Part shown: positions 1 through 10,019 of the stretch, in pieces | How the letters are laid out: the number at the start of each line of letters is the position of its first letter | Numbering within the stretch: position 1 is the stretch's first letter | Assembly (NCBI RefSeq): GCF_002776525.5 | Contig: NC_045434.1 | Coordinates: 118,591,075-118,655,074, forward strand | Source of the DNA: Piliocolobus tephrosceles | Lineage: Eukaryota > Chordata > Mammalia > Primates > Cercopithecidae | Length of the DNA stretch: 64,000 nucleotides | Reading direction: 5' to 3' | Program-made: the position numbers and the translations under genes | The notes under the pieces: model-generated | Told to the model about the DNA's origin: nothing | What the model saw: the letters and a program-made list of their open reading frames with translations, nothing else | Databases searched by the model: none

Positions 1-217
1 CACCCCAGTTAAACTGGCTTTTATCTAAGAGACAGGTAATAACAGATGCTGGTGAAGATGTGGAGAACGAGGAACCCTTATATACTGTTGGTATGAATGT
101 ATCTTACTATAGAGAACAGTAAAGAGATTCTTCAAAAAGCTAAAAATAGAATTACCTTATAATCCAGCAATTCCACTGCTGGCATATATCCAAAAGAAAG
201 AAAATCAGTATATTAAA
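1..217 (+). mobile_element. L1 LINE, ORF2 3' end (left part)
   Basis: The sequence reads as the last part of L1 ORF2 in the + direction, with recognisable phrases around the 'multiple time point' end of the reverse-transcriptase ORF (for example GGTGAAGATGTGGAGAA near 50 and CCAGCAATTCCACTGCTGGC at 164-183). It stops at 217, where a provirus begins, and resumes at 8416 in the same phase of the consensus. It is a fossil with stop codons and no coding capacity. Confidence 0.85.
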
Positions 218-223
218 GAGACA
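218..223. repeat. Target-site duplication of the HML provirus, left copy
   Basis: GAGACA here and GAGATA at 8410-8415 flank the provirus exactly. Both derive from the L1 target. The L1 consensus has GAGATA, so the left copy has one C change. A 6-bp duplication fits betaretroviral integration. Confidence 0.8.
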
Positions 224-1748
224 TGATGTGGACCCAATCCCTGTTGCACTGAACAAAGAGGGGCAAATGTGGGAATAAAGATAAAGACTGTTGTGGGAAG
301 TCAGGGACCCTGAATGGAGGGACCAGCTGAAGCCACAGCAGAAGAACATAAATTGTGAAGATCTCATGGACATTTATTAGTTCCCCAAATTAATATTTTT
401 ATAATTTCTTATTCCTGTCTTTACTGTAATCTCTGAACATAAATTGTGAAGAATTCTTGGACACTTATCACTTCCCCAATGAATATCCTTGTGATTTCCT
501 ATGCCTGTCTTTACTTTAATCTCTTAATCCCGTCATTTTCTTTGTAAGCCGAGGAGAATGAATGTCGCCTCAGGACCCTGTGATTGTATCAACTGCACCA
601 ATTATTTGTAGAGCATGTGTGTTTGAACAATGTGAAATCTGGGCATCTTAAAAAAAGAACAGGATAACAGTGATGCTCACGGAACAAGTGAGGTAACTTT
701 GAACTGGCCGCCAGTGAGCCAAACGAACAGAGCTATATTCCTCCTCTTTCATAAGCAAATAGGAGAAATATTGCTAAATTCTTTTTCTCAGCAAGGAACA
801 TCCCTGAGAAAGAGAATGCATCCTCAAGGTAGGCTTATAGATGGCCTCTTTTTAAGGCATCCCATCTTTTATGGTAGAAGCCAAAGGGATGAAATAAGTC
901 CCAGTCTCCTATGGGGCTCCCAGGCTTATCAGGTGAACAAAAATTCCCACCTAATAAATTTTGGTCAGACAGGTTATCTGCTCTCAGTCGCTGTTTCCTG
1001 ATAAGATGTTATCAGTGACAGTGGGTGCCTGAAACTTCATTAGCAATTTTAATTTCACCTCATCCGGTGGTCCTGTGATCTTGCCCTGCCTCCATTTGCT
1101 TTGTGATATTGTATTACCTTGTGAAGTACATGATCTCTGTGACCCACACCCTATTCATGCACTCCCTCCCCTTTTGAAATCGCTAATAAAAACTTGCTGG
1201 TTTTACGGCTCGGGGAACATCACGGATCCTGCTGACATGTGATGTCTTCCCCGGACACCCAGCTTTAAATTTCTCTCTCTTGTGCTCTTTCCCTTTATTT
1301 CTCAACCCAGCTGAGACACTTGGGAAATAGAAAAGAACCCATGTTAAACAACAGGAGTGGGTTCTCCTGATAAAAGACAAAAGAATATATTTGGAAGAAG
1401 AGATCAGAGGGTTCCTTGCTTCTAGTGAACAAGGGCCCTGAGCTTTTACTCCCTTCCTACCTATTGGGTAAAGGAGATAGGGAGAAGGAGATGGTTGTCA
1501 GACAGCTGCTTGATTCAGTGCAGGCTTGCATGGCTCATTCTCTGAACAGCAGTCTCCAGATATTCCAGTTGATAACCTGAAGGAGCATGGCTCCAGGGAG
1601 TGATTGCACTCAGCACACTTTTTGGCGGCAGGAATAGTCATGAGTTTGCCTACATCCTTCATTAGTGATAAACAGTTTGCTGTTTGATCATATTGCCTCC
1701 AGTGGAACGATGAGTTGATCATGACCCACAGGTCTTCGGCTCCTTACA
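224..1748 (-). repeat. HML provirus 3' LTR, split by a nested LTR
   Basis: The LTR runs from TGTAAGG (complement at 1748) to ...CA (complement at 224). It matches the 5' LTR at 8055-8409 over 1400-1748. A foreign LTR at 289-1372 with its own 6-bp duplication splits it. Without that insert the LTR is about 435 bp, some 80 bp longer than the 5' copy, because the U5-proximal piece (224-288 plus 1379-1403) is missing from the 5' LTR. Confidence 0.8.
289..1372 (+). mobile_element. MER11-like solo LTR nested in the 3' LTR
   Basis: A 1084-bp LTR on the + strand begins TGTTGTGGGAAGTCAGGG and ends in TTCTCCTGATA. It is flanked by AAAGAC at 283-288 and 1373-1378, a 6-bp target duplication. Its sequence resembles the MER11 LTRs of the HML-8 (HERVK11) group, including the doubled CATAAATTGTGAAGA motif (about 348 and 438) and GCTAATAAAAACTTGCTGG with a polyadenylation signal near 1184. 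There is no internal retroviral sequence, so it is a solo LTR made by LTR-LTR recombination. Because it is inside the 3' LTR of the other provirus, it is younger than that provirus. Confidence 0.75.
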
Positions 1749-3492
1749 TTTCCCCCTTTCTGTTTATGTATTAATTGAATGAATATAAGGTCAGGCTGGA
1801 CAGCTCTCATTTTATGATTGGCAGTCCATCTGATTTTGTAGATTATGAACAGAAAACAGAGACAGAACAGGATTTTTCCAAGAACTACATATGAGATGTT
1901 AATGTGGTGCTTTATATAGGTCCAAGGATTAAGACTCTCCAGTCCTTGCTGGAATTCTATCCAGTCTTCTAAAGAAGGCTTAAACTCTTGAGTTTGCTTA
2001 TTTAAATAAAGAATTCTGTTTTGTAATTTGCCAGTATCAAGGATGATGTTGGATGTGAAAGCTCCCTGCAAATGGGCTTTCACAACGTCCCATGGATACT
2101 TACTTTTGTTATATTCTAAGTTGGTTACACAAATTTGAGTGTGATTAAAATGACAGCACAATTGTTGTTGCAATTGTAAGGTTTGTACTTGTTCTCCTAA
2201 CCATAGAACTGTGGATTTCAACATAGCCACTTCAGTTTGTAACTCAGTGTTAATTTTATTCTGAAGTAGCCATACTTGGTTAGCTGTATGTGTCCCATTC
2301 TCTATGTACTGAGCCGTTTGAACAGAACTATGCAAAGCTACAAGAGGACATCACAACAGAAGTTATTAGTGTGACCAAGGAAACAATAGCAAATATTACC
2401 GTGCCTAAGGGTCTACAGGCATGATGAGAACGCTGAGTTAGAAGTTGTTTCATGAAGTGCAAAGTAGGGATGGCAGCTCAAGTCTTGGACAGATTAATTG
2501 GAATCCATAGCCCAGGGATGCAACCCAAAATTATCAAAGTAGAGATATTATGTGTTTGCAATGTGCTAAGATTAATGTAGTGATATAACTGGCAAGATTT
2601 ATAGGTCAATTGCGTATTGTTTACCTGGAGCTGGTCCTTCTTAGCTGTCAAAAAGACATAAGGATTAAAAACAAAAATCAAAAATTGAGTGGTGATACTC
2701 TTTGCAAATGTAAGGTTAAGACTGTGTTGCTTACTATTGCTATTATTGGATAGTATCCCAACCCAGATGCTGCCATTCATAAATGGGAGTGCTGCCTTCC
2801 ATTATATCTCTTGAACTGGTCCTTTCCTCCCTAGATAATGCTACTGAGGAAGAGGCGGGCTAAAGCCTTCTCCATGCCAAGCAATCTGGGCAGCAGACTG
2901 GGATTGGATCCCGATGTGGTATAAAGATGCATGCATTAAAAGTTTGCCACCAATGCCAGTGAAGTTTGTACCATGATTTCTGATTTTCATCTTTTCCATA
3001 TAGTTGACCGTTAGGTCCCCAATCCACAACGTCTCCAGTTAACATAGATTGTTTTCTAGGCAGTGGGCCAAGACACTGGTTCCACGGAGCAGGGTAGAAA
3101 CTATCAAAGGAAATCCATTCCATATAGTCAGCACAATTGGGGCAATTGGACTGGGAATGGTTGGTTAGCATACCAGTTACATTAATGTAACCAAGACTTA
3201 AAAGGTAATGACTCCACCATTCTTGAGCTTGAATTATAAGATAGCTATGGTTGAGCGACATCTTTGTAGTGATACATAAGAGGAGTCCTTCCAGTGGGGC
3301 GGTATAGCTAATGACATTGTTCTGAGAGTCTAATTGTTCTATGTCAGGGGTAGATAGGGGTCCTGGAGCCCATTCTCCCTGATCATGATAGATTTCAGGG
3401 AGAGTGTCACTCCAAAGTACAGGTTGTACTACTGGGGGATCGGGAACATATGCCCAATATGTTTCCCTCTGCACAGGAAAAACACACTGCAC
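1688..3492 (-). pseudogene. Endogenous retroviral env remnant (SU and TM)
   Basis: Three open stretches in order form a broken envelope gene. The first (3492-2860, about 210 codons) is the surface subunit, rich in Trp, Cys and N-glycosylation sites (NHS, NVT). The second (2780-2478) is a C-terminal SU-like piece with NLS and NNT sites. The third (2335-1688, 215 codons) is the transmembrane subunit: a heptad-like Gln/Leu-rich helix, a CCHFNHTQIC disulphide loop, then a hydrophobic anchor near residues 147-168 and a short tail ending in KQKGGN that continues through the polypurine tract into the LTR. A fusion-peptide-like hydrophobic run around 2345-2400 is in a different frame from the TM helix, showing a frameshift. 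The gene cannot make a full envelope. The last piece begins at a TTG rather than an ATG. Confidence 0.8.
1749..1760 (-). promoter_or_regulatory. Polypurine tract of the HML provirus
   Basis: On the - strand GAAAGGGGGAAA lies immediately before the first TG of the 3' LTR. This is the place where plus-strand DNA synthesis starts in retroviruses. It also encodes the K-G-G-N region of the env reading frame. Confidence 0.8.
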
Positions 3493-3671
3493 AGGACATT
3501 ATGGCTAACATGGCCAAGAACATGAAATCAGGGGTTTTTGCCTGGCCTTGATGCTCCAGTAGTTTCTCAGCTTTCTGTATAGTTTTCTTGAGTTGCCCCT
3601 GGGTTATGGCGGTTGATGTAGTGGTAACAACGATTGGCCTTCTCTCTGTCTTTCACTCAGGCTCAGCTGGC

Positions 3672-5460
3672 TCATGCCTCATACAAGAGGGACCAGGACC
3701 ATGGTTGGCCACCTGGGGTTCCTCCAGTCTCCCATTCCATGATCACGTGAACCTTGAGGGCACCCACATGGTTTGTCCATCTCCTGTAAAAACACAAGCA
3801 TACCCTCATCCCTACATTAATAAATCCACTGGACCTTTCCATTGTCCTTCTTCTGGGGATTTCCATAACATTTTTGGTTAAACTTTTTTTTTCCTCTAAT
3901 AGTTGCCAGTGTCCTTCTGCTGGAGTTTTTCCATCTATATCAGGAGTCAAAAAAAATAAAGTAAATAAGGCTAAATGTAGTTTTGTTTGAGGTGGTAAAT
4001 GGTCTCCTATTCTTTCTGTTTATTCAACATACGTTGTAATGTTTGATGTGCCTGCTCTATAATGCCTTGTCCTCCAGGATTATAAGGAATTCCTGTTTTA
4101 TGGGGTATAGCCCAAAGCTGTAAGAAATTTTGGGAAGCATGACTAGTATAAGCAGGTCCATTGTCAGTCTTTAATTGTTTAGGAATCCGCACATGAGTAA
4201 ATGATGACAGACAATGTCGCTGTACATGACCAGCTGTCTTACCTGTTTGGCATGTAGCATACAACATATGAGAATAAGTGTCCATAGTCACATGAACATA
4301 GTTAAGCTTGCCAAAGGCTGCAATATGTGTAATATCAATTTGCCAGATTTCATTTGGAGCCAAACCTTGTGGGTTACAGCTTCTACAGGTATGGCTCCAG
4401 GGACATGCTGGCGAGTAAGTCAGGTTTGTATTATAGCCCTATGGCTGCAAGACAAGTGAAACATGTGAGTGAGAGCAGAAGTATTTTGGTGCAGTAGCAT
4501 GTGAGAGACTTGAGCTTGCTGAAACACAGAACCAATCAGTTTATCTGCTCTATCATTACCTAGAGATAGCGGTCCAGGAAGTTGTGTGTAACAGTGAATA
4601 TGAGAAATATGAAAAGGAGCTGTGTGAGAGGGAATAGCTTGCTGAAGTCTTAGAAACAAGCAGTTCTGTTTGCAGGGTACGTTTAATTGTAGCAGCTTTT
4701 ATGTGACTGGCTACATTTAAAAAATCAGCTGAATCACAGACAACGTTGAAGGATCTGAAGCTGTGAGCTGTAAAACCTGAATGACTGCAATTAACTCTAA
4801 GTGTTGAGCTGAAACTCCAGAGATCATTATTGTTTGAGGATGTTTAGGTTCATAAATAACTGCATGACCTTTGGAAGAGCCATCAGTAAAATAAGTCTGG
4901 CCACCTGAAATAGGCTTGTGATGAGTAATCACAGGAAGAATGAAAGAATGGACTTTATAAAACTGTAAAATTTTGTCTGAGGGTTAGTTGTTGTCTATTA
5001 TTCCCACTAAGTCTGCAAAAGCGATTTGCCGTGCAATGGACATTTCCCAAGCTGTGGGCTGTTGCTGGGTGTCTAAGGGAACAATAATTTTGTCTGGATC
5101 CTATCTCATAAACATTTTTGACCTATGCCTATCTATTGTCACAATTTGTGTAATTAAAGAAAGATAGACTTGCAAGGTTTTGACCTCTTGATTAGGTGGA
5201 AAGAGCCATTCTATTATTGTTACAGATTTGTCTAAACATTTGTCTAGAAGTCCTGTTGGAGAGTGGTGGGGGGGAGGGGGAGCAGGTAGGAAGAACAAAC
5301 AAAGCAAAGGTTTGTGTCGCTGTAGCCATGAGGAATGTCGTTGTTGAAACATCTGTTCTACATCCTGTAACTCCACTTCAGTCTCTTTGCTCAATTGCCA
5401 TGGGGAATTTAATGAACAATCTTCTTGCATGGTTTAACCTGTCTTTCCAGTTATTGATAT
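3672..5460 (-). pseudogene. Endogenous retroviral pol remnant (RT C-end, RNase H, integrase)
   Basis: Only the back half of pol is recognisable. From right to left: a reverse-transcriptase connection-like region (about 5240-5101, then continuing to about 4980 beyond a stop), RNase H (4932-4500) with YFTDGSS and HLELIAV motifs, and integrase (4500-3900). The third RNase H acidic motif (CDSADF, near 4740) is in another frame, so a frameshift lies close to 4760. The integrase core at 4363-4007 keeps D, D and E with 35 residues between the second D and the E (TDNGPAY ... GIIEQAH). I see no polymerase palm with a Y-x-D-D motif. The distance from the protease to the connection is too short for the fingers and palm, so an internal deletion of several hundred bases is inferred. 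The integrase N-terminal HHCC finger is only partly readable (4470-4420). Confidence 0.8.
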
Positions 5461-5599
5461 CAGGTTAGAGTTTCCTTGTAAGAATTTCCCTAAACTGTTT
5501 CCATTCTAATATCCCATGTCCTTCAACATTTTAAATTCTGGGTTACCAAGTTTTTATTTGTAAGTCTCATATCCCATGTTATTAGTCAGCCTTGACCCC

Positions 5600-5810
5600 A
5601 TAAATTGATAGCTGTATTTGCAACATAAGGCTGGAAAGTACATGATTATCCATCCAGACCAAGACAAGGTAAAATCTCAACAATCTGTTGAACACTTTGA
5701 ACTGCTCCTATTCCCACTAAGGATTTGGCAGTTAGTCTGAGAGGCCATGCTTGGGGCCAGTCCTTACAGGATATTACTGACACATCAGCTCCTGTGTCCA
5801 TAAGCCCATA
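5600..5810 (-). pseudogene. Endogenous retroviral protease remnant (pro)
   Basis: The - strand at 5801-5770 encodes MDTGADVSVI, the active-site loop of a retroviral aspartic protease (D-T-G-A). Downstream the frame continues with WPQAWPLRLTAKSLVGIGAV and a C-terminal LPCLGLDG-like flap region before a stop near 5645. The piece lies between the dUTPase and the pol remnant, as expected for HML elements. The catalytic triad is readable, but the frame is short and has no start of its own. In the family it is made by a ribosomal frameshift from gag. Confidence 0.7.
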
Positions 5811-5927
5811 AAATTTCTTTCCTTTAATTTGTACTACACAGGTGGGTCTATTAGAGGCTATGGGTTGGGATAGATAGATTTCTCATGTATTTGTGCTCCC
5901 AAACCCTTTATTTCCTCATTTATCCTT

Positions 5928-6260
5928 TCATGGAGAAGGGTGTAATTTGCAGGGAATAAGAAATAATTGAGCAATATACTCTTCTGGTTCAAAAAACCAA
6001 AGATTTTGTGACATTAAAGCTACATGAATTTCTCCTTCATAATCAGAGTCAGCTACTCCTGGGACTACAGTAATGCCTTGCAAGTTAAGGGGGCTTTTGC
6101 CTAAAATTACTCCTGCTGGTAAAGGTCCCCAAATGCCAGTGGGAACTTTGGTAGGTTTGTCTCTTACAACTAATGTAATTCTTTCTCTGATTAGGAGATC
6201 TAATCCTGCACTTCCTGGTGTTCCTGGGGTGAGGGAATCAATGTTTCTCCTGGGACCCAT
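5928..6260 (-). pseudogene. Retroviral dUTPase domain, open for 110 codons
   Basis: This stretch keeps the ordered motifs of a trimeric dUTPase: GSAGLDL (residues 16-22), a PTGIWGPLPAG segment (about 40-50), GVADSDYEGEI (about 68-78) and an AQLFLIP strand near the end. In betaretroviruses the domain is part of the gag-pro product and removes dUTP to limit uracil incorporation. The C-terminal glycine-rich arm is not seen in this frame. No in-frame stop occurs across the core, which is unusual beside the badly broken gag and pol, but the domain lacks a functional context. The first methionine is probably not a real start. Confidence 0.75.
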
Positions 6261-7852
6261 TCCTGAAACAGGGTTGTGGCCTGGACTGGAAATGCCCTCA
6301 TTGTTTGTGGGGCCTGAGTCCAGGTCCCCTTCTCATTTCCCACCAGGGGGGTGCTATTTTGATGAAATTTTGAGTGGCATTTATTAGCCCAGTGATTTCC
6401 TTTGTTACAGCGAGGACAGAGTCCTGGCATTTTTTCCTGCTATGGGGTGGGGAAATAACATTATAAGATCATTTCTGTCCTGAAATCTGGTGGTGTTCCT
6501 TTTTAAATATCCAGTTTTTCCACAATTATGACATTTTCCCATTTTAGAATTTGACCCTTGGCTCTTTTTAGATTTGTCAACTGCTAAATTAGCCATTGCT
6601 TGCACTAACATTGCAGAGTGATGAAGGTCAGTTCCTACATCCTGACAAGCTCTGAGAAAATTTCCCTAGTTTTTTGTACACCTCACTGGTGCCAGTGCAC
6701 ATTTATATTCTACATTTGCATTCTCAAAAGCTAAAGTTAAGGTTAGCATTTCTGCATCAGTGGTATGAGGAATTTGAAGCTTCGCTGTCTCTTGTAATCT
6801 TGCAAGAAAATAGGCATAGGGCTCCTGTGACCCTTGCATGATATGTACAAAGGATGGTACTAGAACTCCCTCTTCTGGAATGGTGGCCCGGGCACATTTA
6901 ACAGCCTGTGCACACTGCTGATAAGCAGAATTTGGGAGTGCTGTTTGATGTTCCAGGTCTGAATAAGGACCATTACCTAACAGCATATCCTCTGTAACAT
7001 CTTCTTGTCCAGCAGCACGATTCTGTCTAGCCTGGTCTGCCTACATCTCTTCTCAATTAAAATTCCATGTCAGATATGCACTAGTAGACAAACAAGTTTC
7101 AGCAAATGTTTTACATCAAAGGATAGAAGGCACGTAGCACTAAATACAGATTCTAGCAATTCTAAAGTGAATGGACTCTACTCCATTATTAACTATACTA
7201 GTTTTTAAGTCTTTCAACAACTTAAACTCTAATGGGTTGTGTTTGTAAGTATACCGCTGTGGATTATTTGGATCAGGCCTTACGGAAATAGGAAAAGTGC
7301 AAGGACCTAAGGGCTCTCCAGCTATGGCAGCAGAGCATAAAATTATTTGTATTGGGGTCTCTATCTCTGTTACTGGAAGAGGCAGTACAGATGTTTCTGC
7401 TATTGGAGGGGGCAGTATAGGCCAATTTTTAGCCTCCCTTTTCTGTTTTATTATTATTTTTTCAATTGGTGCTCTGGGTGGAACAACAGATTCTTTCAGA
7501 TTTTTATACTCAGAATATGACTCCTGCTGTCCAGCAGAATAAGGAGGAGATAATGGCAGAAGGACAGTACAAACTAAACTCCAAGTGGATAAAACAGAAT
7601 GATCAACTTTAAGACTTTTTGATAAGCCCATTTTAATCCTTCTCCTGCTCTGTCCTAATTTTCCACATCAAGAGTGCCTGTCTCTAGAAGCCATGAGTTA
7701 CGCATAATAACCTGCTGCAGAAGCTTAGTTAATGTCTGCAAATTAACCTGAGTTCCAGACTGTCTCAACAGAACTTTAAGCAACTGCACATAATGTTTTT
7801 CTTCAACAGACAAATTATGCCCCACGTTACCATGATTCAGAAAACTTCTCAT
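6200..7852 (-). pseudogene. Endogenous retroviral gag remnant
   Basis: Gag survives as pieces in different frames. 7852-7655 resembles a matrix N-terminus with a leucine-rich helix (YVQLLKVLLRQSG) and a GTLDVEN phrase. 7631-7140 is the proline-rich region (PPRAPIEK, LPPPIAETSVLPLP) leading into capsid (FKLLKDLKTSIVNNG). 6986-6666 is the capsid C-terminal domain with an MHR-like stretch (IMQGSQEPYAYFLARLQE). 6611-6405 and 6430-6200 are nucleocapsid. The first zinc knuckle (CHNCGKTGYLKRNT) has lost its His and last Cys. The second (CPRCNKGNHWANKC) keeps all four ligands. About 150 bp of capsid between 7140 and 6990 are not open. Confidence 0.8.
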
Positions 7853-8033
7853 TCCCAGTACTGCTTTACAGCACTGACCTTATATGATTCCCAGTACCTC
7901 TTTAGGGCACTGAACAATGCCTCTTTAGGACACTGACCTTATATCTGCTGCCAGCAGTCTCATCCCGAGGCACCCATTCATCTTGTCAGTTTCACTTCCT
8001 CTGCTCCAGCAGAACTTCATTCACATCCTTGAA

Positions 8034-8051
8034 GTCCCTGTTTGGGTGCCA
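8034..8051 (-). promoter_or_regulatory. Primer binding site, lysine tRNA type
   Basis: On the - strand TGGCACCCAAACAGGGAC sits 3 bp inside the 5' LTR. It matches the 18-base complement of tRNA-Lys3 except for two G-to-A differences, both at former CpG positions. This is where reverse transcription is primed and supports the K-type classification. Confidence 0.8.
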
Positions 8052-8054
8052 CTT

Positions 8055-8409
8055 TGATGCAGTCAGTGGGCTCCTTGCTTCCAGTGAACATGGGCCCTGA
8101 GCTTTTAGCTCCCCTTGTATTTATTGAGTAAATGAGATAGGGAGAAGGGGGTGGTTGTCAGTCAGCTGCTTGATTTGGTACAGGGTTGCATGACTGCATT
8201 CTCTGAACAGCAGTCTCCAGATGTTCCAGTAGATAACCTCAAGGAACACGGCTCCAGGGAGTGGTTGCACTCAGCATACCTCCTGGCAGCAGGAGCAGTC
8301 ATAAGTTTGCCTACATCCTGCATTAATGATAAACAATTTGCTGTTTGATCATATAGCCTCCAGCAGAATGCTGAGTTGGTCATGACCCACAGGCCTTCAG
8401 CTCCCTACA
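8055..8409 (-). repeat. HML provirus 5' LTR
   Basis: A 355-bp LTR reads TGTAGGGAGCTGAAGG from 8409 down to ...CA at 8055. It pairs with 1400-1748 of the 3' LTR at about 87% identity by eye. An AATAAA signal is seen on the - strand near 8130. It lacks roughly 80 bp near its 3' end that the other LTR retains. Confidence 0.8.
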
Positions 8410-8415
8410 GAGATA
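8410..8415. repeat. Target-site duplication of the HML provirus, right copy
   Basis: GAGATA matches the L1 consensus at the insertion point and pairs with GAGACA at 218-223. Confidence 0.8.
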
Positions 8416-8872
8416 TCTACACTCCCATGTTTATTGCTACACTGTTTACAATACCCAAAATACTGAATCAACCTAAAGCCTATAAACAGGTGAATGGATA
8501 AATAAATAGTGGTATATATATACAAAATGGAATATTATTTAGCTTTAAAAATAAATAAAGCCTGGCATGTCATGTGCTACAACATAGATGGTGCTGGAAG
8601 ACATTATGTTAAGTGGAGTAAGCCAGACATAAAAAACAAATATTGCCTGCTCTTACTCGTATATGGAAGCTAAATAAATAAATAAATAAACTCATGGAAA
8701 TGAGAATGATGGTAACCAGAGGCTGGGAAGTTTAATGGGGAAGAAGGGATTAAAAGGGGATGTTTAATGGCTACAAAAATACAATTAGATACAAGAAATA
8801 AGATCTAGTGTTTGGTAGCACAATAAGGTGACTTTAGTTAACAATAATTTACTGGTTACAATTAGTCATTAT
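8416..8872 (+). mobile_element. L1 3' end (right part), ORF2 end and 3' UTR
   Basis: The L1 broken at 217 resumes at TATCTACACTCCCATG and runs through the ORF2 end into an L1MA/MB-type 3' UTR (GGTAGCACAATAAGGTGAC at 8813). An (AAAT) tract lies at 8670-8690. Confidence 0.8.
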
Positions 8873-9465
8873 TGGTAATATTAGAAACAAACTGCTTCTT
8901 CCTCTATTGTTTGAAATAAAATGCTTGTTCCTCAGTGCTGCAAAGAAATAACATTCAAATATAAATTTAATTTTCTCAGCAAGGCAATTTTTACTTCTAT
9001 AGAAGGGTGTGACTCACTAATGGAGTAATGTCGAGAGCACACCTGAACAAGGGAGGAGAAGGGGTTCTTATTCCTGATGCAGGAAGCCCCTGCATCAGGG
9101 GGTCGTTCCCCTATTGGTGAGGGTTGGACTGCACAGTCTAAGCTAATTCCAATTGGCTATTTTAAAGAGAACAGGGATATGAGCCAGAGTGGCAGGGTGA
9201 GTAGTTTGGCGGGAAGGATGGTTAGGTAACTAAAGGTGACTTAGTTCAGAGTAGGTGACCAGGGGTGGCTCAGTTCAAAGCAGATGACCAGGATGAGTCA
9301 GGATGGAGCAGGTGCCCAGGGGAATAGATGTGAACTACTGATTAAAACTGACTGCTTACTGAAACTACAAGAAAGTTAAACTTTAAAATAGAGGACAAAG
9401 AACTGAACATACTGACATACTGATTCTTTGAAGAGAAATCTAGAACTCATTGTATCCAACAGTAA
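8873..9465. mobile_element. Unassigned interspersed element inside the L1 3' UTR
   Basis: About 590 bp that does not belong to L1 interrupts the L1 3' UTR. It contains a CCCCTGCATCAGGGG hairpin-like motif (9088-9102) and three imperfect copies of a ~30-bp GTGACTTAGTTCAGAG-type unit (9236-9323). The L1 sequence TAACAATAATTTACT occurs on both sides (near 8840 and 9468). It looks like an LTR-derived insert, but I cannot name the family. Confidence 0.5.
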
Positions 9466-10010
9466 CAATAATTTACTAGCTAACAATATTGGTAGCACAA
9501 TAAGGTGACTATCGTTAAAAATAATTTTGTACATTTCAAAATAACTCAAATGGTGAAATTGGAATATTCTAATACAAAAAAGATAAATGCTTGAAATGTG
9601 TATATCCCCATTACTATGATTTTTTTTTGCTTGTTTTTTGAGGCAGAGTCTCACTCTGTTGCCCAGGCTGGAGTACAGTGGTGAGACTTGGCTCACTACA
9701 GCATTGACCTTCAGGTTTTAAGTGATCTTCCCATCTGTCAGCCTCCCAAGTAGCTGGGACTATAGATGAACACCATGACACCTGGTTAATTCTTACATTT
9801 TTTGTAGAGATGGGCTTTCGCCATGTTGCCCAGGCTGGTCTTAAACTCCTGGGCTCAAGTGATCTGCCTGCCTCAGTCTCCCAAAGTGCTAAGATTATAG
9901 GCATGAGCACCACACCTGGCTCCTATTACTCTGAATTGATCATTACATATAGTGTATATGTGTCCAATAAATATGTACAACTCTTATGTAGCCATAATAA
10001 TTTAACAATT
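9466..10010 (+). mobile_element. L1 3' UTR continuation, split by an Alu
   Basis: The L1 3' UTR repeats its GGTAGCACAATAAGGTGAC segment at 9489 and continues to TGATCATTACATATAGTGT and ATAAATATGTACAAC near 9970, a common L1MA/MB ending. An Alu at 9620-9921 splits it. Confidence 0.7.
9620..9921 (-). mobile_element. Alu (older, AluJ/S type)
   Basis: A complete Alu in reverse orientation has its T tail at 9620, the internal promoter complement, and ends in CACACCTGGC at 9920. It is diverged from the Alu consensus. ATTACT flanks both sides. Confidence 0.85.
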
Positions 10011-10019
10011 TTTAAAACT

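Larger units (their letters stand above)
224..8409 (-). mobile_element. HML-type (HERV-K-like) endogenous betaretrovirus, degraded provirus
   Basis: This is a provirus read right to left: 5' LTR, PBS, gag, dUTPase/pro, pol, env, polypurine tract, 3' LTR. It interrupts an L1 3' end and is flanked by a 6-bp target duplication. Class assignment rests on the lysine-type PBS, the dUTPase between gag and pol, the zinc-knuckle nucleocapsid, and an env transmembrane reading frame that runs through the polypurine tract into the LTR, all typical of HML elements. The LTR size (355 bp, or about 435 bp without the nested element) suggests an HML-6/LTR3-like group, which is unverified. LTRs differ by about 44 of 343 aligned positions by eye (13%), so the insertion is old. 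Every gene is broken by stops, frameshifts or deletions. Confidence 0.85.

Noticed and set aside
699..1001. A 100-codon open frame near the left end
   Set aside because: Entirely inside the MER11-like LTR; LTRs of this group do not encode a protein.
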